In this document: positions 29,879 to 39,630 of the stretch, in pieces | Layout: the number at the start of each line of letters is the position of its first letter | Position numbering within the stretch: position 1 is the stretch's first letter | From: CAZPKH01 sp964407165 | Lineage (GTDB): Bacteria; Bacteroidota; Bacteroidia; Bacteroidales; Muribaculaceae | Direction of reading: 5' to 3' | DNA length: 41,464 nt | NCBI GenBank assembly: GCA_964407165.1 | Contig: CAYOUJ010000017.1 | Span: forward strand, 1-41,464 | Notes under the pieces: model-generated | Database searches by the model: none | Told to the model about the DNA's origin: nothing | Seen by the model: only the letters and a program-made list of their open reading frames with translations | Made by a program: the position numbers and the translations under genes

Positions 29879-32800
29879 TCACTTGGCGACAACCTTCGAG
29901 GTGGTCACGGTGCCGTCTGCATACTTGGTGACGATGACGTAGACCTGGCCGGGGGTCATGTAGGTGACGCGGCGTCCGTTGAGGTCGAAGGCCATGGAGC
30001 CGACGACGGTGGCGGCGTCGGTGCCGACGCTGTCGATGCCTGAAGGCTCGGTGACATAAACGTTGAAGGTGCGCTCCTCGCCCGTGGGCGTGGTGGCCTT
30101 CAGCCACGCCTCACCCTTGCGGTAGAACGTTGCGGTGCCACCATCTATCATCACCTCGTCGCTGGCGCTCCAGAGCAGGCCGTCGAGGTTGCCGATGTAG
30201 ACGGGTCCGTGGAGGTCGTCGAGCTTGTCGTCTTCGATGGTGGGGAGCACCATGACGGCGGCGAGGTTGACGCGCTCATACTGTGCCGTCAGCGCGGTCA
30301 GGGTCGGGTAGGCAGCCTTGTTGTAGGTGTAAGCGTCGCCGAGGTCTATACCGGGCATCTCGGCGGTCGGACGGCCTACGTACTTCAGGTCGATGTCGGT
30401 GGGGGTGATGTCAGAGTTGACATCAGTGTCGTAGAAGTTGGCATACGAGCCCTCGTCGAGCGTGTTGTAGTTGGTGTAGTAGTGGCTGGTAAGATGGGCC
30501 GGATGCCATGACCAACCGTCGGCGCCTACCAGCTTGCCGGCATTGTAGCAGCCGCGCAGGTTGACGGGGCGCTGCACGATGCCGAGCACGCCGCCGATGT
30601 AGGGAGTGCCGGTGGTCTTGCCCGAGCGGGGCAGGAAGGTCAGCGTGCCCATGTTGTAGCAGTTCTCGATGACGCCCTCGGTGGCCATCGACTCGCCCAC
30701 GATGCCGCCCAGGCAGCCGCGGCCGAAGCTGGCGCTCTGGTTGTTGGCGAAGGTGGTGGTCAGGTTGCCGAGGTTGACGCATCCGGAGATGGGCGACGAG
30801 GTGATGCCGTGGAAGCCGCAGATGCCGCCGGCGCACTGGCCGTCGACGTACAGGTCGCCGAAGTTGACGCAGCGGCGCACGCCGCTCGTCGGGCCGGCTC
30901 CGTAGTTGTAGCCACAGATGCCGCCGATGTCCCATACATACTTCTCGGAAGATGAGGAGTAGCCGGCAACGCGGACATCGATGCGACCGGTGTTGTAGCA
31001 GTCCTCTACACCGCAGTAGTTCTGGCCGACGATGCCGCCGACATACTGGATGTTGGAGGTCATAATGATGGTCGTGTCGCAATAGATGTTGCCCTTGTTG
31101 ACACACCCGCGGATGTAGCTGGGAGCAGCCTCGGTGGCTACCTGCGAATCAGCGGCGATACCGCCCGAGTAGCCGTAGCCGGTAAACTCGATGTTGCCCT
31201 CGTTGACGCAGTTCTCAATGATCACACCCTTTACCACACGGCTGATGATACCGCCGAGGTAGCGCTGGCCGTAGATGTTGCCGTAGTTGACGCAGTCAGA
31301 CACGGTGGTGTAATAGATAGAGCCGGTGGAGGAGGCGAAGCCGCCGATGCCGGCTGCGTAGGCGTTGGTCGACGAGCCGGTCTTGATGTCGGAGTAGTTG
31401 ACACATCCCTTGACCGTGTTGGTGCCGTTGGCAATCTTGTATGCGCCAAAGATACCGGCAGCCCAGGCGCCTGCAGAGGTGATGGTGCCGCGGTTCTCGC
31501 AGTCCTCGATGGTGCCGGCGAGATACGGGGTGATGCCGCATACATACGACTGGCCCTCGACGGTGCCGTAGTTGACGCAGCGACGGATGATGACGCCCTC
31601 CTCGCTCATGGTACCGAGGATGCCGCCGACGTAGGTCTGCTTGGCGTTGACATTGGAGATGGTGCCGGAGAAGGTGCAGTCCTCAATCACGGCCGTGGCA
31701 TAGCCGTAGCTGGCGATGCCGCCCAGGTAGGCCTGGGTGGTGGCGCCGGAGATGGTGGCCGACGAGTGGCAGTTGCTGATGGTGCCGTACACCTTGCCGG
31801 CGATGGAGCCGGAGTAGCGGTAGGTGGCGAAAGTCGACTTGTCCACCGTCAGGTTGCGCACCTGGCCGTTGGCGCCGACCACGCCGAAGACGCCGTAGTA
31901 GATGCTGGTCTGGCCCGTGGAGGTGCTGTAGGTGGCGTCGTCGATGTTGATGCCGCTGATAGTGTGGCCGTAGCCGTCGAAGTCGCCGTTAAACACCAGC
32001 TTGTCGCTATACTTCAGGTTGGTGTTGGTAGCGGAGATGGCCGTCGAGCCCTTGGCTATCGGGCGGAAGATGGAGTCAGTGAAGTCAAGGTCGGCAGTCA
32101 GGCGGAAATGGTAGCCGCGGAAGTCGGCCTCGGTGATCTCGATGAAGTCGACGATCTTGTTGAAGTCGTCGATATTGGCGATGATAAAGGGGGACTCCAC
32201 AGAGCCTTTGCCGTCAAAGACGATGGGCATGGTGCCTAAGCGGTACTCCTTGACTACCGAGCCGACGGAGGCGGTGATGGTGTCGGAGGCGAGCACAAGC
32301 TCGGTGGGCAGCGTCACGGCAAGCGTGTCGGCGTTGACCACGAAGTACTTGCCGACAGTCACTTTCCAGTCGATACCCTCGGGCTGCGAGAGGCCGACAT
32401 TCTTGACAATGTTGATGGAGGTCTCGTTGTCGTCGAGGGCCATGTACATAGTGCGCAGGGTGGCGCCGCGGGTCTCCGAGGCAAACATCTTGAGCACCGG
32501 ATACTTGCCGGCGGCATAGTCAAACTCGTCCGTGGGGAGCGAGCCGACAGCATTGCCGCTTACCAGGGTTTTGGTAAACATCTCGGTGGCGCCGTTCATG
32601 CCGAAACCGGAGCATGCGCCAGTGGTGTTGACCGAGGCGTCAAAGTAGACGTTCTCCAGCTTGAAGGAGGTGCCCGTCTTCGAGCCGGCGATGCCGCCGA
32701 TGGTGGTTACGTCGGTGTTGACGTGGGTAAGGCCGTTGTTGAGCGTGTTGGTGATGGCGAATGCCTCGTAGTTGGAGTTGATCTCACCGGCGATGCCGCC

Positions 32801-35800
32801 GATGCACTTCGGGCCGACCACGTTGCCGTTGTTGACGCCTAAGTTGACGGAGCCGCGGAGCGAGCCGGCGATGCCGCCGACGTAGCCGTAGGAGCCGGTG
32901 CAGAGGATGTCGCCGTCGTTCTGCACGCGCTCGATGGCGCCGCAGGCGAGGCCGACGATGCCGGCAGTACCGTTGCCGCCGCCGGTGATGTCGCCGCCGT
33001 TGTAGCAATCGGTGACGGTGGCGCCCTCATAGAGGTAGCCGCAGATACCGGCCGTGTATGCGCCGACGCTGGTTATGTTGGCGTAATTGCGGCAGCCGCT
33101 GATCTTGCCCTGGTTGAGGCCTGCGAACGCGCCGCCGTAGTGGTACGTGGTCAGCGAGCAATCAGCAGCCATGTTGAGGTTGCTGATCGAGGCATGGGCG
33201 TCGATGATGTTGAACAGCGAGCCGTAATAGTAGCTGACAGAGGTGTCGATGCTGCCGTCGGCGGTCAGTCCGCCTGCCACGAGGCTGAAGTTGTGCAGCG
33301 TGTGGCCGTTGCCCTCCAGTGTGCCGGAGAAGTAGGCGGAGGTGCTTCCGGCGCCTACGCCCTTGAACGAGCTGCCGGTGAAGTCGATGTCGTTGACCAC
33401 GCTGAAATAATCGTGGTTATGGCTCTGGCCGTAGGTGTAGACAGCCGAGTGAAGGGTCTCGAAGTCGGCAGCCGACTTGATCAGATAGGGGCTCTCCTTG
33501 GTGCCGTTGCCGTCGAAGGCGGTGGAGGGCACGGTGGAGATATACATTATCTTATAGTAGCTGTTGGGCAGCGCTGCTACCACCATGTTGGTGCCGTACT
33601 CGGTGCCGGTGGTGGCTGCGGTGCCACTGAGGCTGAGCGAAGTGGTGGAGGTCACGAAGCCGCTGGAGCTGTAGATGCGCCACTGTATGTCGGAGGCGGC
33701 GGCAAGCGTGGCCTGGCTCTTCATGTTCTGGGCATGCTCGTCGTTCGACAGTTTGAAGGCGGCGCCGGCAAAGGCCTTGGCCTCGGTGTCGGCCGACTTG
33801 GGCACCGGGTAGCACCCGCTCTCCTGGCTCCATACGTCGGAGCTGAAGCCCTCGGGAAGGCCGCTGGTAAAGAACGAGGTCGGACGCGCCCACTCATTGT
33901 CGTCGTAGTCGTTGACCTGGTTGTCGAAATAGGAGTTGTGGAACAGGTCGGCAATCGGGTCGAGGTGGGCGAAACTGGTGGAATAGAACGTGCTACCGTA
34001 CATGCCGGAGGTGGCAATCGGGGTGTTGGTGATCACCTGGCCGGAGTTGTAGCAGTTATAGAAGTGCGAGAGGTTCTTCATCACCGTGGGCTGGCCCGAT
34101 GTGGTGGAGTAGGTCACAGAAACATAGCCTGCGAGGCCGCCGCAATACTCTACCGGGTAGCTTGCCGACGGAGTGATCTTGTAGACCAGGCCTGCGTTGA
34201 CGCAGTCGTTGGCCTCGACAAGCGACACGGAGCCGAAGAGGCCGCCGCAGTAGGGGTCGCTCTCGGAGTTGTAGCGCACGCCCATGACGGTGGCGGCGTT
34301 GACGCAGCGGTTGAAGTGAGCCGTGGAGGTGAGTGCGGAGATACCGCCCATGAGTGCATAGCCGTAGGTGTCTTGCACGACGCCTGCCACGGAGCAATCC
34401 TCAATCACGGTCGGGGCGTCCTCTGAGCCTACCACGAAGCCGCTGATGCCACCCAGGTCATGATACAGCGAGCTATAATAACCGCTGGCGACGATGGAGC
34501 CGTTGACGTGGCTGTTGCGGATGATGCCGGCCTGATAGGTGCCGTCGTCCTTCTTGTAGTAGCCGGTCATGCCCGTGATGCCGCCGATGTCGCCTGTGGC
34601 GCTGATGTTGCCGTAGAAGTAGCAGTCGCTGACGGTGCCGCGGTTTTCGGCCACGATGCCGCCGGTGCTCATCTGCGAGCCGGTCAGGTTGGTCGAGGTA
34701 ACCTTGATCCCCTTGACGGTGCCGAGGTTGTATCCGGCGACGGTGCCGAGGCTGGCGCCGGTGGAGGTCAGGGTGAAGCCCGTGACGTTGAAGTTGCTGA
34801 CAGACGCGCTCAGGCCGAGGTTGCCAAACAGGCCGGTGTAGGTGGCGCCCTTGCCATCATAGCTGAGGCCGCTGATAGTGTAGCCCTTGCCGTCGAATGA
34901 GCCGCTGAAGGCATAGTCGGAGGTTCCTACGGGCACCCACGTGCGCGTCAGCGTGCTCATGTCGATGTCGGCGCCAAGCACGAAGTAGCGGCCGGCGTAG
35001 GTGTTGCCGTCCTCCACCTGCTGGCTTAGTGCGAGCATGTCGTTGACAGTCTTGATGACGTACGGGTCATCCTGCGTGCCGGCGCCGGTGAAGTCGGCGC
35101 TGATAGGATCGGGATAGACGATGCTTGCCGAGGTGGCCACGTTGGTTGCCACCTGGTAATATACGACTGTAGAGGTGGAAGCCTTGAAGGCGCATACCCA
35201 GCCGTCGAGGTCGAAGCCGAGGGCAGTCGAGCGGCCCTGTATGGGGTTGGTGGTGCTCGTCTTCTTGGCCACGGGGTCATAGCTGTAGCAGTAGGCATCG
35301 CCGTAGTAGGCATTGGTGTAAAGTTTCTGCGGGGTCACCTGCAGCGTCTTGTCGGAGCGCAGCCGGGCATACACGTAGCCGGTGCCGACGCTCACCATGT
35401 CGCTGATGATAATCTGGTCCTCGCTCACCTGCTCGATGTACGATGGACGCTCGGTGGAGACGCTGTCGCGGTCGAAGACGGTGATGACGGCGTTCTGCGG
35501 GTGCCATTCCGAGGTGGTATAGCGGTCGAAGAAGCCGCCGGCCGACGTGCCGCTCTTGACGAACACGCCCCACGGGATCAGCGTGATGGTGCCGTCAGCG
35601 GCGATGGTGCCGGTGATGTTCGATGTCGGCGCATACTTGCCGGTGGAGGGATCCCACGGGCAGATGATGATGTCGCCGTAGCTCGAGTGGTTGTAGATGG
35701 TCTGGGGGGCGATGCTGACGGTGCCGGCGCTCTCGTCGATAGTGACGAGCACGGCGGCCGTCGACATGCCATAGACGCCGAAGATGGTGTCGACGCCCTC

Positions 35801-36253
35801 CTCACCCTTGACCAAGGTCATGCGGTAGCTCTGAACGGAGCCATAGCGGGCGGAATAGTCGCGGCCGAAAAGATAGCCGTAGACAGCCGTGCCGGCGGCG
35901 TTGGCACGCACCTTCAGGCGCGTGCTCACCGTGCCGGCTTCCAGACGCTCGTCGCTGAGCTTCTGGTCAGCGATGCCCACGGCGGGTGCCGTGCCCTCGA
36001 GGTCCACAAACATGGTCGGTGTGACAACACGGTTGTGGTTTACCTCAAAGTTCTCGAGCTGGGAGCGGACTTCTGCCTCCGGGTCGGCGGTCACTACCGG
36101 ATCGGCGACGGTGGTCGACAACGGGTCGGGTGCGCTCACGCCTGTCGCAGGAGTGACAGGCGCCGGAATGACATTGTCCGCCTGTACAGCCGCGGTCGGC
36201 ATTACTGCCAGTGCCACTGCTGCAGCAAGGAAACGGGTAATAGTCTTAAACAT
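29879..36253 (-). CDS. Giant GLUG-repeat surface protein, 2124 aa
   Basis: A signal peptide (KTITRFLAAAVALAVMPTAAVQA) is followed by an N-terminal strand-rich domain of about 370 residues. Three modules come next, each starting with a GxGTxxDPYxIxxxxDxxxL motif (GAGTQDDPYVIKTVNDMLAL, GNGTKESPYLIKSAADFETL and GKGSVESPFIIANIDDFNKI) and continuing as many GLUG-type repeats (GGIAG.N.G.I..C.N.G.I..), which stack as a right-handed beta-helix. The tail (AFDLNGRRVTY, GQVYVIVTKYADGTVTTSKV) resembles the type-IX-like tail of the 789-aa protein. The start at 36253 opens the signal peptide. Probably an adhesin or surface fibre; no enzyme motif. Single gene, divergent from LytS/LytTR. About 6.4 kb, the largest gene here. 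Confidence 0.88.
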   Translation of the reverse strand: MFKTITRFLAAAVALAVMPTAAVQADNVIPAPVTPATGVSAPDPLSTTVADPVVTADPEAEVRSQLENFEVNHNRVVTPTMFVDLEGTAPAVGIADQKLSDERLEAGTVSTRLKVRANAAGTAVYGYLFGRDYSARYGSVQSYRMTLVKGEEGVDTIFGVYGMSTAAVLVTIDESAGTVSIAPQTIYNHSSYGDIIICPWDPSTGKYAPTSNITGTIAADGTITLIPWGVFVKSGTSAGGFFDRYTTSEWHPQNAVITVFDRDSVSTERPSYIEQVSEDQIIISDMVSVGTGYVYARLRSDKTLQVTPQKLYTNAYYGDAYCYSYDPVAKKTSTTNPIQGRSTALGFDLDGWVCAFKASTSTVVYYQVATNVATSASIVYPDPISADFTGAGTQDDPYVIKTVNDMLALSQQVEDGNTYAGRYFVLGADIDMSTLTRTWVPVGTSDYAFSGSFDGKGYTISGLSYDGKGATYTGLFGNLGLSASVSNFNVTGFTLTSTGASLGTVAGYNLGTVKGIKVTSTNLTGSQMSTGGIVAENRGTVSDCYFYGNISATGDIGGITGMTGYYKKDDGTYQAGIIRNSHVNGSIVASGYYSSLYHDLGGISGFVVGSEDAPTVIEDCSVAGVVQDTYGYALMGGISALTSTAHFNRCVNAATVMGVRYNSESDPYCGGLFGSVSLVEANDCVNAGLVYKITPSASYPVEYCGGLAGYVSVTYSTTSGQPTVMKNLSHFYNCYNSGQVITNTPIATSGMYGSTFYSTSFAHLDPIADLFHNSYFDNQVNDYDDNEWARPTSFFTSGLPEGFSSDVWSQESGCYPVPKSADTEAKAFAGAAFKLSNDEHAQNMKSQATLAAASDIQWRIYSSSGFVTSTTSLSLSGTAATTGTEYGTNMVVAALPNSYYKIMYISTVPSTAFDGNGTKESPYLIKSAADFETLHSAVYTYGQSHNHDYFSVVNDIDFTGSSFKGVGAGSTSAYFSGTLEGNGHTLHNFSLVAGGLTADGSIDTSVSYYYGSLFNIIDAHASISNLNMAADCSLTTYHYGGAFAGLNQGKISGCRNYANITSVGAYTAGICGYLYEGATVTDCYNGGDITGGGNGTAGIVGLACGAIERVQNDGDILCTGSYGYVGGIAGSLRGSVNLGVNNGNVVGPKCIGGIAGEINSNYEAFAITNTLNNGLTHVNTDVTTIGGIAGSKTGTSFKLENVYFDASVNTTGACSGFGMNGATEMFTKTLVSGNAVGSLPTDEFDYAAGKYPVLKMFASETRGATLRTMYMALDDNETSINIVKNVGLSQPEGIDWKVTVGKYFVVNADTLAVTLPTELVLASDTITASVGSVVKEYRLGTMPIVFDGKGSVESPFIIANIDDFNKIVDFIEITEADFRGYHFRLTADLDFTDSIFRPIAKGSTAISATNTNLKYSDKLVFNGDFDGYGHTISGINIDDATYSTSTGQTSIYYGVFGVVGANGQVRNLTVDKSTFATYRYSGSIAGKVYGTISNCHSSATISGATTQAYLGGIASYGYATAVIEDCTFSGTISNVNAKQTYVGGILGTMSEEGVIIRRCVNYGTVEGQSYVCGITPYLAGTIEDCENRGTITSAGAWAAGIFGAYKIANGTNTVKGCVNYSDIKTGSSTNAYAAGIGGFASSTGSIYYTTVSDCVNYGNIYGQRYLGGIISRVVKGVIIENCVNEGNIEFTGYGYSGGIAADSQVATEAAPSYIRGCVNKGNIYCDTTIIMTSNIQYVGGIVGQNYCGVEDCYNTGRIDVRVAGYSSSSEKYVWDIGGICGYNYGAGPTSGVRRCVNFGDLYVDGQCAGGICGFHGITSSPISGCVNLGNLTTTFANNQSASFGRGCLGGIVGESMATEGVIENCYNMGTLTFLPRSGKTTGTPYIGGVLGIVQRPVNLRGCYNAGKLVGADGWSWHPAHLTSHYYTNYNTLDEGSYANFYDTDVNSDITPTDIDLKYVGRPTAEMPGIDLGDAYTYNKAAYPTLTALTAQYERVNLAAVMVLPTIEDDKLDDLHGPVYIGNLDGLLWSASDEVMIDGGTATFYRKGEAWLKATTPTGEERTFNVYVTEPSGIDSVGTDAATVVGSMAFDLNGRRVTYMTPGQVYVIVTKYADGTVTTSKVVAK

Positions 36254-36331
36254 AAGGTGAATTATTTGTTGATTAATAGGTAATCGGTAGATGTAAGGTA
36301 AGGTGGGTATGAGAAAGCACCTACATTGGGG

Positions 36332-36361
36332 CAAATTTAGGAATTAATTTGTTATTGCAAA
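36332..36361 (-). promoter_or_regulatory. Promoter of the giant GLUG protein
   Basis: TTTG (36358-36361 on the minus strand), 18-bp spacer and TAAATTTG (36332-36339) followed by C. Leader about 72 nt. Confidence 0.75.
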
Positions 36362-36401
36362 CGTTTTTGGTCGTTAAAATTTCCCCTTTCGTAGAAAAAT
36401 T

Positions 36402-36433
36402 TTTGGAAAATAGCCCTTTCATGGCTACTTTTG
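36402..36433 (+). promoter_or_regulatory. Promoter of LytS/LytTR operon
   Basis: TTTG at 36402-36405, 20-bp spacer, TACTTTTG at 36426-36433. The transcript start near 36438 excludes the TTG start at 36431 and supports GTG at 36461. Confidence 0.75.
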
Positions 36434-36460
36434 CAATCATTTACCCCACCCTTGTTAGCT

Positions 36461-37525
36461 GTGCGAAGATATTCACCAAACCAGACACTCGCCGTGATTG
36501 CCCACGTGGTGGGCATACTCATGCTGTTCGTGCTGCCCGAGTTCCTCACCTCGATGATCGACGACGCCCCGCACCACTCCGGCTGGATGATGTACGCCAA
36601 GTCGGGCATGTTTGTCGTGGTGTTCTATGTCAACTTCCTTTTCCTGGTCGACTATTGCTTCCGCCGTCCGCACTCTATACTGCGGCTGGTGGGCTACAAC
36701 ATAGTCTTGACCGCGGTGATTATCGTAGGTATACAGCTGCTGTTTCACTGGCAGTTGGAGATCCAACACCCGATGCCCCCTCACAAGCCCGCCGGGCCTC
36801 CCGCCCACTGGTGGGCCATGAAGGCGTCGTGGATACTCCGCGACCTGATGATGGTGGTGCTCACCATCGCCCTGGCAATAGCCCTGCGCCTGACAGGCCG
36901 GTGGCTCACGCTCGAGCGCGACAAGGAGCGACTCGAAGCCCTCAGCCGCCGCAGCGAGCTGCAGAGCTTGAAAAACCAGCTGAATCCCCACTTCCTGTTC
37001 AACACCCTCAACAGCATCTACGCCCTCATCGCCATCGACCCCGACAAGACACAAGGCGCCGTGCACACTCTCAGCCGCATGCTCCGTTACGTGCTGTATG
37101 ACAGCGGCGACAGCGTGTCGCTCGGCCAGGAGATTGACTTCGTGGACAACTATGCCAGCCTCATCCGCCTTCGCCTCTGCGACCCCGACAAGCTGCACCT
37201 CGACATCGACATCGACGGAGAGCAGAAAAACCTGCGCATAGCCCCCCTGCTGTTTATCACACTGGTAGAGAACGTGTTCAAGCACGGCGACACATCGCGG
37301 CCGATGACCATCGCCATCAGCGCCGACGCCCACGGCCGCGTCACGTGCCACACGGAGAACCATCTCGGGGCCGACCGCAAGTCTCCCGGCATCGGCCTGG
37401 ACAACCTGCGCCGCCGTCTCCACCTGCTATATCCGCGCACCGGCCACCTGAACACCCAGACCCTAGAGGGCATATTCATCTCCGACCTCTCCTTCGTAGC
37501 CCCCGAATCCCACAACAACGCTTAA
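36461..37525 (+). CDS. LytS-family sensor histidine kinase
   Basis: 354-aa inner-membrane kinase. Four to five N-terminal transmembrane helices (AHVVGILMLFVLPEFL, GMFVVVFYVNFLFLVDYCF, YNIVLTAVIIVGIQLLF, LMMVVLTIALAIAL) and a short coiled linker lead to the His-kinase core: LKNQLNPHFLFNTLNSIYAL carries the phospho-accepting His of the HK_LytS (His_kinase) family, then ITLVENVFKHG (N box) and SPGIGLDNLRRRL (G box). The GTG start follows from the promoter position. The LytTR regulator gene begins 11 bp downstream. The signal is unknown. Confidence 0.93.
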   Translation: MRRYSPNQTLAVIAHVVGILMLFVLPEFLTSMIDDAPHHSGWMMYAKSGMFVVVFYVNFLFLVDYCFRRPHSILRLVGYNIVLTAVIIVGIQLLFHWQLEIQHPMPPHKPAGPPAHWWAMKASWILRDLMMVVLTIALAIALRLTGRWLTLERDKERLEALSRRSELQSLKNQLNPHFLFNTLNSIYALIAIDPDKTQGAVHTLSRMLRYVLYDSGDSVSLGQEIDFVDNYASLIRLRLCDPDKLHLDIDIDGEQKNLRIAPLLFITLVENVFKHGDTSRPMTIAISADAHGRVTCHTENHLGADRKSPGIGLDNLRRRLHLLYPRTGHLNTQTLEGIFISDLSFVAPESHNNA

Positions 37526-37536
37526 ACAAATTGATT

Positions 37537-38259
37537 ATGAGATGCTTGGTAGTAGATGACGAGCCCTTGGCGGCGCAGTTGATAGCCGCTTATGTACGAC
37601 GCACCGAGGGGCTGGAACTCAAAGGCATTGCCTCGTCGGCCGACGAAGCAATGCGCAGCGTGGCCGAGGGCGACGTGGAGCTGCTCTTGCTCGACATACA
37701 GATGCCCGGCATGACCGGCATGGAGATGGCCGCGCAGGTGCCCGAGACCACCCGCATCATCTTCACCACCGCTTACGACCAATACGCCATCGAGGGATAC
37801 AAGGTCAATGCCCTTGACTACCTGCTCAAACCGGTGAGCTACAAGGAATTTACCGAGGCTGTGGAGTGTGCTCGCCGCCACACGGTCCCAACGGCGCCCC
37901 CCGCGTCGCAACCACCCGCCACTATCACCGTCAAAAGCGACTACAAGCTCTACCCTATCGAGGTTGCACGCATACTCTACGTCGAGGGGCTTAAGGACTA
38001 TATCAAGATTTACGTCGAAACCCCCGACGACCCGCGCAACCTCCGCGGATACAAGTGCATCATCACACTGATGACCATGAAGGCCATTGAGGGAAAGCTT
38101 CCTGCCGACGCATTCGTGCGCACCCACCGCTCCTACATAGTCAACGCCTCGAAGATACAGCGCGTCGACAGCCGCCAGATACTGCTGGCGCACAACGTGG
38201 AGATACCCGTCGGCGACAGCTACCGCAAAGCCTTCATGCAGCGTCTCAGCGACAAGTAG
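37537..38259 (+). CDS. LytTR-family response regulator
   Basis: 240 aa. Receiver domain with acidic pair D7-D8, phospho-acceptor D53 (LLDIQMPGMTG), T77/T78 and K98 (LLKPVS); a Pro-rich linker (about 115-128, PTAPPASQPP); and a C-terminal LytTR DNA-binding domain with YPIEVARILYVEGLKDYIKI split over two strands and FVRTHRSYIVNASKI. Partner of the LytS kinase upstream. It may control surface genes, possibly the divergent GLUG protein. Its TAG stop lies directly before a GTAGTGA inverted repeat. Confidence 0.95.
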   Translation: MRCLVVDDEPLAAQLIAAYVRRTEGLELKGIASSADEAMRSVAEGDVELLLLDIQMPGMTGMEMAAQVPETTRIIFTTAYDQYAIEGYKVNALDYLLKPVSYKEFTEAVECARRHTVPTAPPASQPPATITVKSDYKLYPIEVARILYVEGLKDYIKIYVETPDDPRNLRGYKCIITLMTMKAIEGKLPADAFVRTHRSYIVNASKIQRVDSRQILLAHNVEIPVGDSYRKAFMQRLSDK

Positions 38260-38321
38260 TAGGTAATTAGTGAGTAGTGAGTAGAGGCGCCGCACACTAC
38301 TCACTACTCACTAACTACCTA
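38260..38321. repeat. GTAGTGA-armed inverted repeat
   Basis: 25-bp arms at 38260-38284 and 38297-38321, 24 of 25 complementary, of GTAGTGA heptamers, with a 12-bp GC-rich spacer. It sits between the convergent LytTR and lpxK stops and probably terminates both. Confidence 0.93.
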
Positions 38322-38325
38322 CACA

Positions 38326-39432
38326 CTATTCCGAGAGTTTCTTCCAGGCGGCCTTGATAGCGTTTAGCAGCGCCACGTCAAACGGATCCGATTCGTGGCG
38401 GTCGGGGATAAACTCCACGTGGATAGGTATGTAATAGATTAGCGGCTTAAGCTCAGGGGGGAAGTAAGGGTTGTTGGCCAGGCGTACCGCGTCTTTCTCA
38501 GTGGTGACGATGTAAGTACGCTGCGCATTGATGCTCTGGTACTTCTTGAGAATTGCCTCCATGTCGGCGTGACTGAAGGAGTGGTGATCTGTGAAACGCT
38601 TTATCTTTATGCGGGCGCCATAGTGGCGCAGATGGCGCACGAATGGGCGAGGGTTGGCCACGCCGGTGAGCACGAGCAACGCGTCTTGCTGCGTCAGGTC
38701 GTCGAGGCGGGGTATGAATCGGGCCGACTCGGGGAACACCGGCACAAGATGCCCGTAAGCGTAACGTGAGAAATAGAGCTTTTGGTAGGCGAAAAGGTTT
38801 AGATTCTCCTTGAAGATACGCACTTCCATTGGCTTCATCTCTTCCGGACACTTGGTGACAACCACCATGTCGACGCGGTTGAGCGCCGAGATGTCTTCAC
38901 GCAGGCGTCCGTACGGCAGCATCTTGTCGAAGAATGGCGGCCTGTTGAACTCCATCAGCACTATCGACACCGATGGCTTGACATAGCGATGCTGGAATGC
39001 GTCGTCGAGCACTATCAGGTCGATGTCGCCGTCAAGCTCGAGCATGCGGTTGATGCCCTCCACGCGGTCTTCGCACACGGCCACGTCGACGTCGCTCGAA
39101 TATTTCTGGTAAATCTGGTATGGCTCGTCGCCGATGTCCTCGGGGCGGCTTCGGCGAGATGCCTGGATAAACCCCTTGGTGGCACGTCGGTAGCCACGGC
39201 TGAGCACGCCCATCTTGTAGCGTGTGCGCAGCGCCTCGATGATGTATTCGGTGTGCGGGGTCTTGCCCGTGCCCCCCATCGAGATGTTGCCGACAACTAC
39301 CGTCGGCACTTTGAAAGTGTGCTGCTTGAGTATGCCCATGTCAAACAACTTGTTGCGCACAGTCATCACGGCCCCATACACTTTGGAGATGGGGAGGAGG
39401 ACGAGATATGACAACAATTTGTTTCTGGCCAC
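38326..39432 (-). CDS. lpxK: Tetraacyldisaccharide 4'-kinase LpxK
   Basis: 368-aa inner-membrane-associated kinase that phosphorylates the 4' position of the lipid A disaccharide. The P-loop is in VGNISMGGTGKTPHTEYI, followed by VLSRGYRR, DDAFQHRYV (the conserved DDxxQH) and later TGVANP and DHHSFS. An N-terminal hydrophobic segment (YLVLLPISKVYGAVM) anchors it. The frame starts at GTG (39432). Downstream partner of sppA, the pair being common in Bacteroidales; the gap holds a long GTAGTGA repeat region. Confidence 0.95.
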   Translation of the reverse strand: MARNKLLSYLVLLPISKVYGAVMTVRNKLFDMGILKQHTFKVPTVVVGNISMGGTGKTPHTEYIIEALRTRYKMGVLSRGYRRATKGFIQASRRSRPEDIGDEPYQIYQKYSSDVDVAVCEDRVEGINRMLELDGDIDLIVLDDAFQHRYVKPSVSIVLMEFNRPPFFDKMLPYGRLREDISALNRVDMVVVTKCPEEMKPMEVRIFKENLNLFAYQKLYFSRYAYGHLVPVFPESARFIPRLDDLTQQDALLVLTGVANPRPFVRHLRHYGARIKIKRFTDHHSFSHADMEAILKKYQSINAQRTYIVTTEKDAVRLANNPYFPPELKPLIYYIPIHVEFIPDRHESDPFDVALLNAIKAAWKKLSE

Positions 39433-39435
39433 TTT

Positions 39436-39630
39436 AGTAGGTAATTAGCGAGTAGTGATTAGTGAGTAATTAATTAGTGCGAAGTGAGTAGTGAATAGTG
39501 AGTTGTGAACGACGATTGGAGATATAAATAGTGTTCTACTTAAAGACTTATCTTTTGAAAAGCAATTGAATATTGGATAATGGTCTTAAGTTAGGCAATC
39601 AGCTACTCACTACTCACTATATTACCTACT
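39436..39630. repeat. GTAGTGA heptamer region between sppA and lpxK
   Basis: Left part 39436-39508 is a decayed run of GTAGTGA/ATTAGTG heptamers; right arm 39603-39630 is complementary to the first 27 bases of it. A unique A/T-rich stretch (39510-39600) lies between. The TGA stop of sppA is the first TGA of the right array. No gene in the gap. Confidence 0.88.

Noticed and set aside
33140..34426. Long open frame (428 codons) on the plus strand inside the giant protein gene
   Set aside because: It is antisense to a clear repeat protein with signal peptide; its composition (Val, Gly, His, Asp-rich) is what the opposite strand of GC-rich coding DNA gives.
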